Assembly (NCBI RefSeq): GCF_032854445.1
Contig: NC_088306.1
Location: forward strand, 3,966,373-4,030,372
Length of the DNA stretch: 64,000 nt
Source of the DNA: Liolophura sinensis
Lineage: Eukaryota; Mollusca; Polyplacophora; Chitonida; Chitonidae
Direction of reading: 5' to 3'
Shown here: positions 62,833-64,000 of the stretch, piece after piece
Numbering within the stretch: the stretch's first letter is position 1
How the letters are laid out: every line of letters begins with the position of its first letter
Notes under the pieces: model-generated
What the model was told of the DNA's origin: nothing
Seen by the model: only the letters and a program-made list of their open reading frames with translations
Database searches by the model: none
Made by a program: the position numbers and the translations under genes

Positions 62833-63999
62833 GGCGAGGTGATGACGCCGAAAAGGTAGAAATTAATCTTTACATGTAGCTGAAACAAAACAAAGTCACG
62901 CTCGAAAAGTAAGCCCCCGTGTTCTTGAGACAACAGCCAACAATCTCACGTTGACAGTCAACGATCTCGTGCGTTAATTCTACCACAGTTATCTCCCTTT
63001 GTGAACAACAGCGTGATGTTATCGACATCCCAAAGTAGAGCCGAGATTTACCAGGGATATGCTATTTTTTAACAAGAACAGTTGTAAATTTCATCAAATA
63101 TTGAAATAAGCTAAATGATTAGAGCTACCAAACTATAAACGGTAGTGGCTGTTAATATTAGCACGTCACGTAAAGACCGCGCGCTCCAACAGTCGTACAA
63201 AAAGAGTGACATTTAAAGGTTAGTGTCCAGGTTTATCATTACTCATAATTAGCTACCCCTGTATATTATTGTTAAATTGAGTTAGACAAATTATTTTGAA
63301 AGGGTACATTAATTGGAGTAATATTGTGCTTAAAATCACTATATAAGGAGTTCGTCGTCAAATGACTGAAAAATTGTCAAGTACGACGTTCAACCCAAAG
63401 TACTCACTCACTCACTCACTAGATAATGAGGCTGGTTTTTATGCATTTTTTTCCGCCGACACTCGGTATTCTCCGCCGAATTACGTCATACGAGTCCAGC
63501 CGTTACGGTCTGCCAGGCCTTCGCCATTAGTTCAGTGTGGATTTACAGAACAAGCCGGAAGGATTTTGTACCAGCAAAATGCTCTTGACAGTTTTCATCT
63601 GAAAGTTACGAGAGGAATACAGCTAGCTGAACTTGAAAGATTTGGCTACTGTGGGGGCCGCAGTCAACTAAAACCTCAAGCTTAACTGAATTTAAAACTG
63701 ACAGACAGCAAATCTCTGTACACTAACGGCGATGTCCGGTATTGTACCGGACCATCTAGGCTATTCGGAATGTCGACAATGACATGAGAATACCTCGTGG
63801 AATATAATGACATTGTGAAGCGGACAGAGGAAAAGAAACAGTAAATAAATATTACGTACATAAACACATGAAATGAAGTGTAAGCTATAGCTTAACAGTT
63901 GAAAATGTCTAGACAAAGATCAGATTCAGGGCTTGAAAACTCAGAACTGCGCTTATCCCGGGGCCAGGGCTGGATGTTCATCGTGTTAGAATTAGATCG
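62833..63999. other. Right edge of the window, no gene recognised
   Basis: A short piece of SINE family 2 lies at 63350-63420 in plus orientation (AATGACTGAAAAATTGTCAAG, then CACTCACTCACTCACT). I see nothing else that can be named. The open frame 63362-63685 begins inside this SINE piece. Confidence 0.5.
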
Positions 64000-64000
64000 C

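Noticed and set aside
63362-63685. 107-codon frame at the right edge
   Set aside because: Its start lies in a SINE fragment with a CACTCACTCACT tail, and the rest has no recognisable domain.

Overview
The window is nuclear DNA from an animal with a motile cilium. It has long introns with GT-AG junctions, low gene density and many tRNA-derived SINEs. The SINE families resemble ones common in molluscs and related lophotrochozoans, so a mollusc or near relative is most likely. The species cannot be named from the sequence.

Bases 1-43,930 (+) hold most of one gene, an axonemal dynein heavy chain that I recognise as DNAH2 (inner-arm I1/f type). I place 47 coding exons: 26 before and 21 after a run of 200 Ns at 24,069-24,268. 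The start of the gene lies left of the window. The exons before the gap encode the later tail, the linker, the complete AAA1 ATPase and the first residues of AAA2. The exons after the gap resume at the end of the stalk coiled coil and run through AAA5, AAA6 and the C-terminal domain to the stop at 43,930. The rest of AAA2, AAA3, AAA4, most of the stalk and the microtubule-binding tip are absent, so the gap hides roughly 1,100 codons or the assembly is collapsed there. One exon (18,378-18,565) lacks one base and is frameshifted. All other exon phases join cleanly.

The main surprise is in this gene. At five separate exon boundaries a tandem array has formed whose repeat unit includes the splice junction and a piece of the neighbouring exon, so the intron carries about 4 to 24 copies of a real 5' or 3' splice site. 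Several other introns hold ordinary minisatellites.

Bases 43,931-63,999 are gene-poor. They contain two small paralogous genes, transcribed away from each other, for secreted eight-cysteine peptides: gene A on the minus strand (about 55,255 to 48,714) and gene B on the plus strand (about 59,277 to 61,857). Each has a TATA box, a short first exon that ends exactly after the ATG, a long intron, and one exon with the rest of the protein. The 4 kb between their promoters holds a 90-bp minisatellite with an ACGTCA core in nearly every copy and a perfect TGACGTCA palindrome. The intron of gene A holds a 2.4-kb satellite with a 131+122-bp higher-order unit, a possible MITE and a strong G-quadruplex motif. 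The rest is SINEs and degenerate repeats.

All identifications come from reading the translated sequence and from memory of the families. No search or alignment was run.
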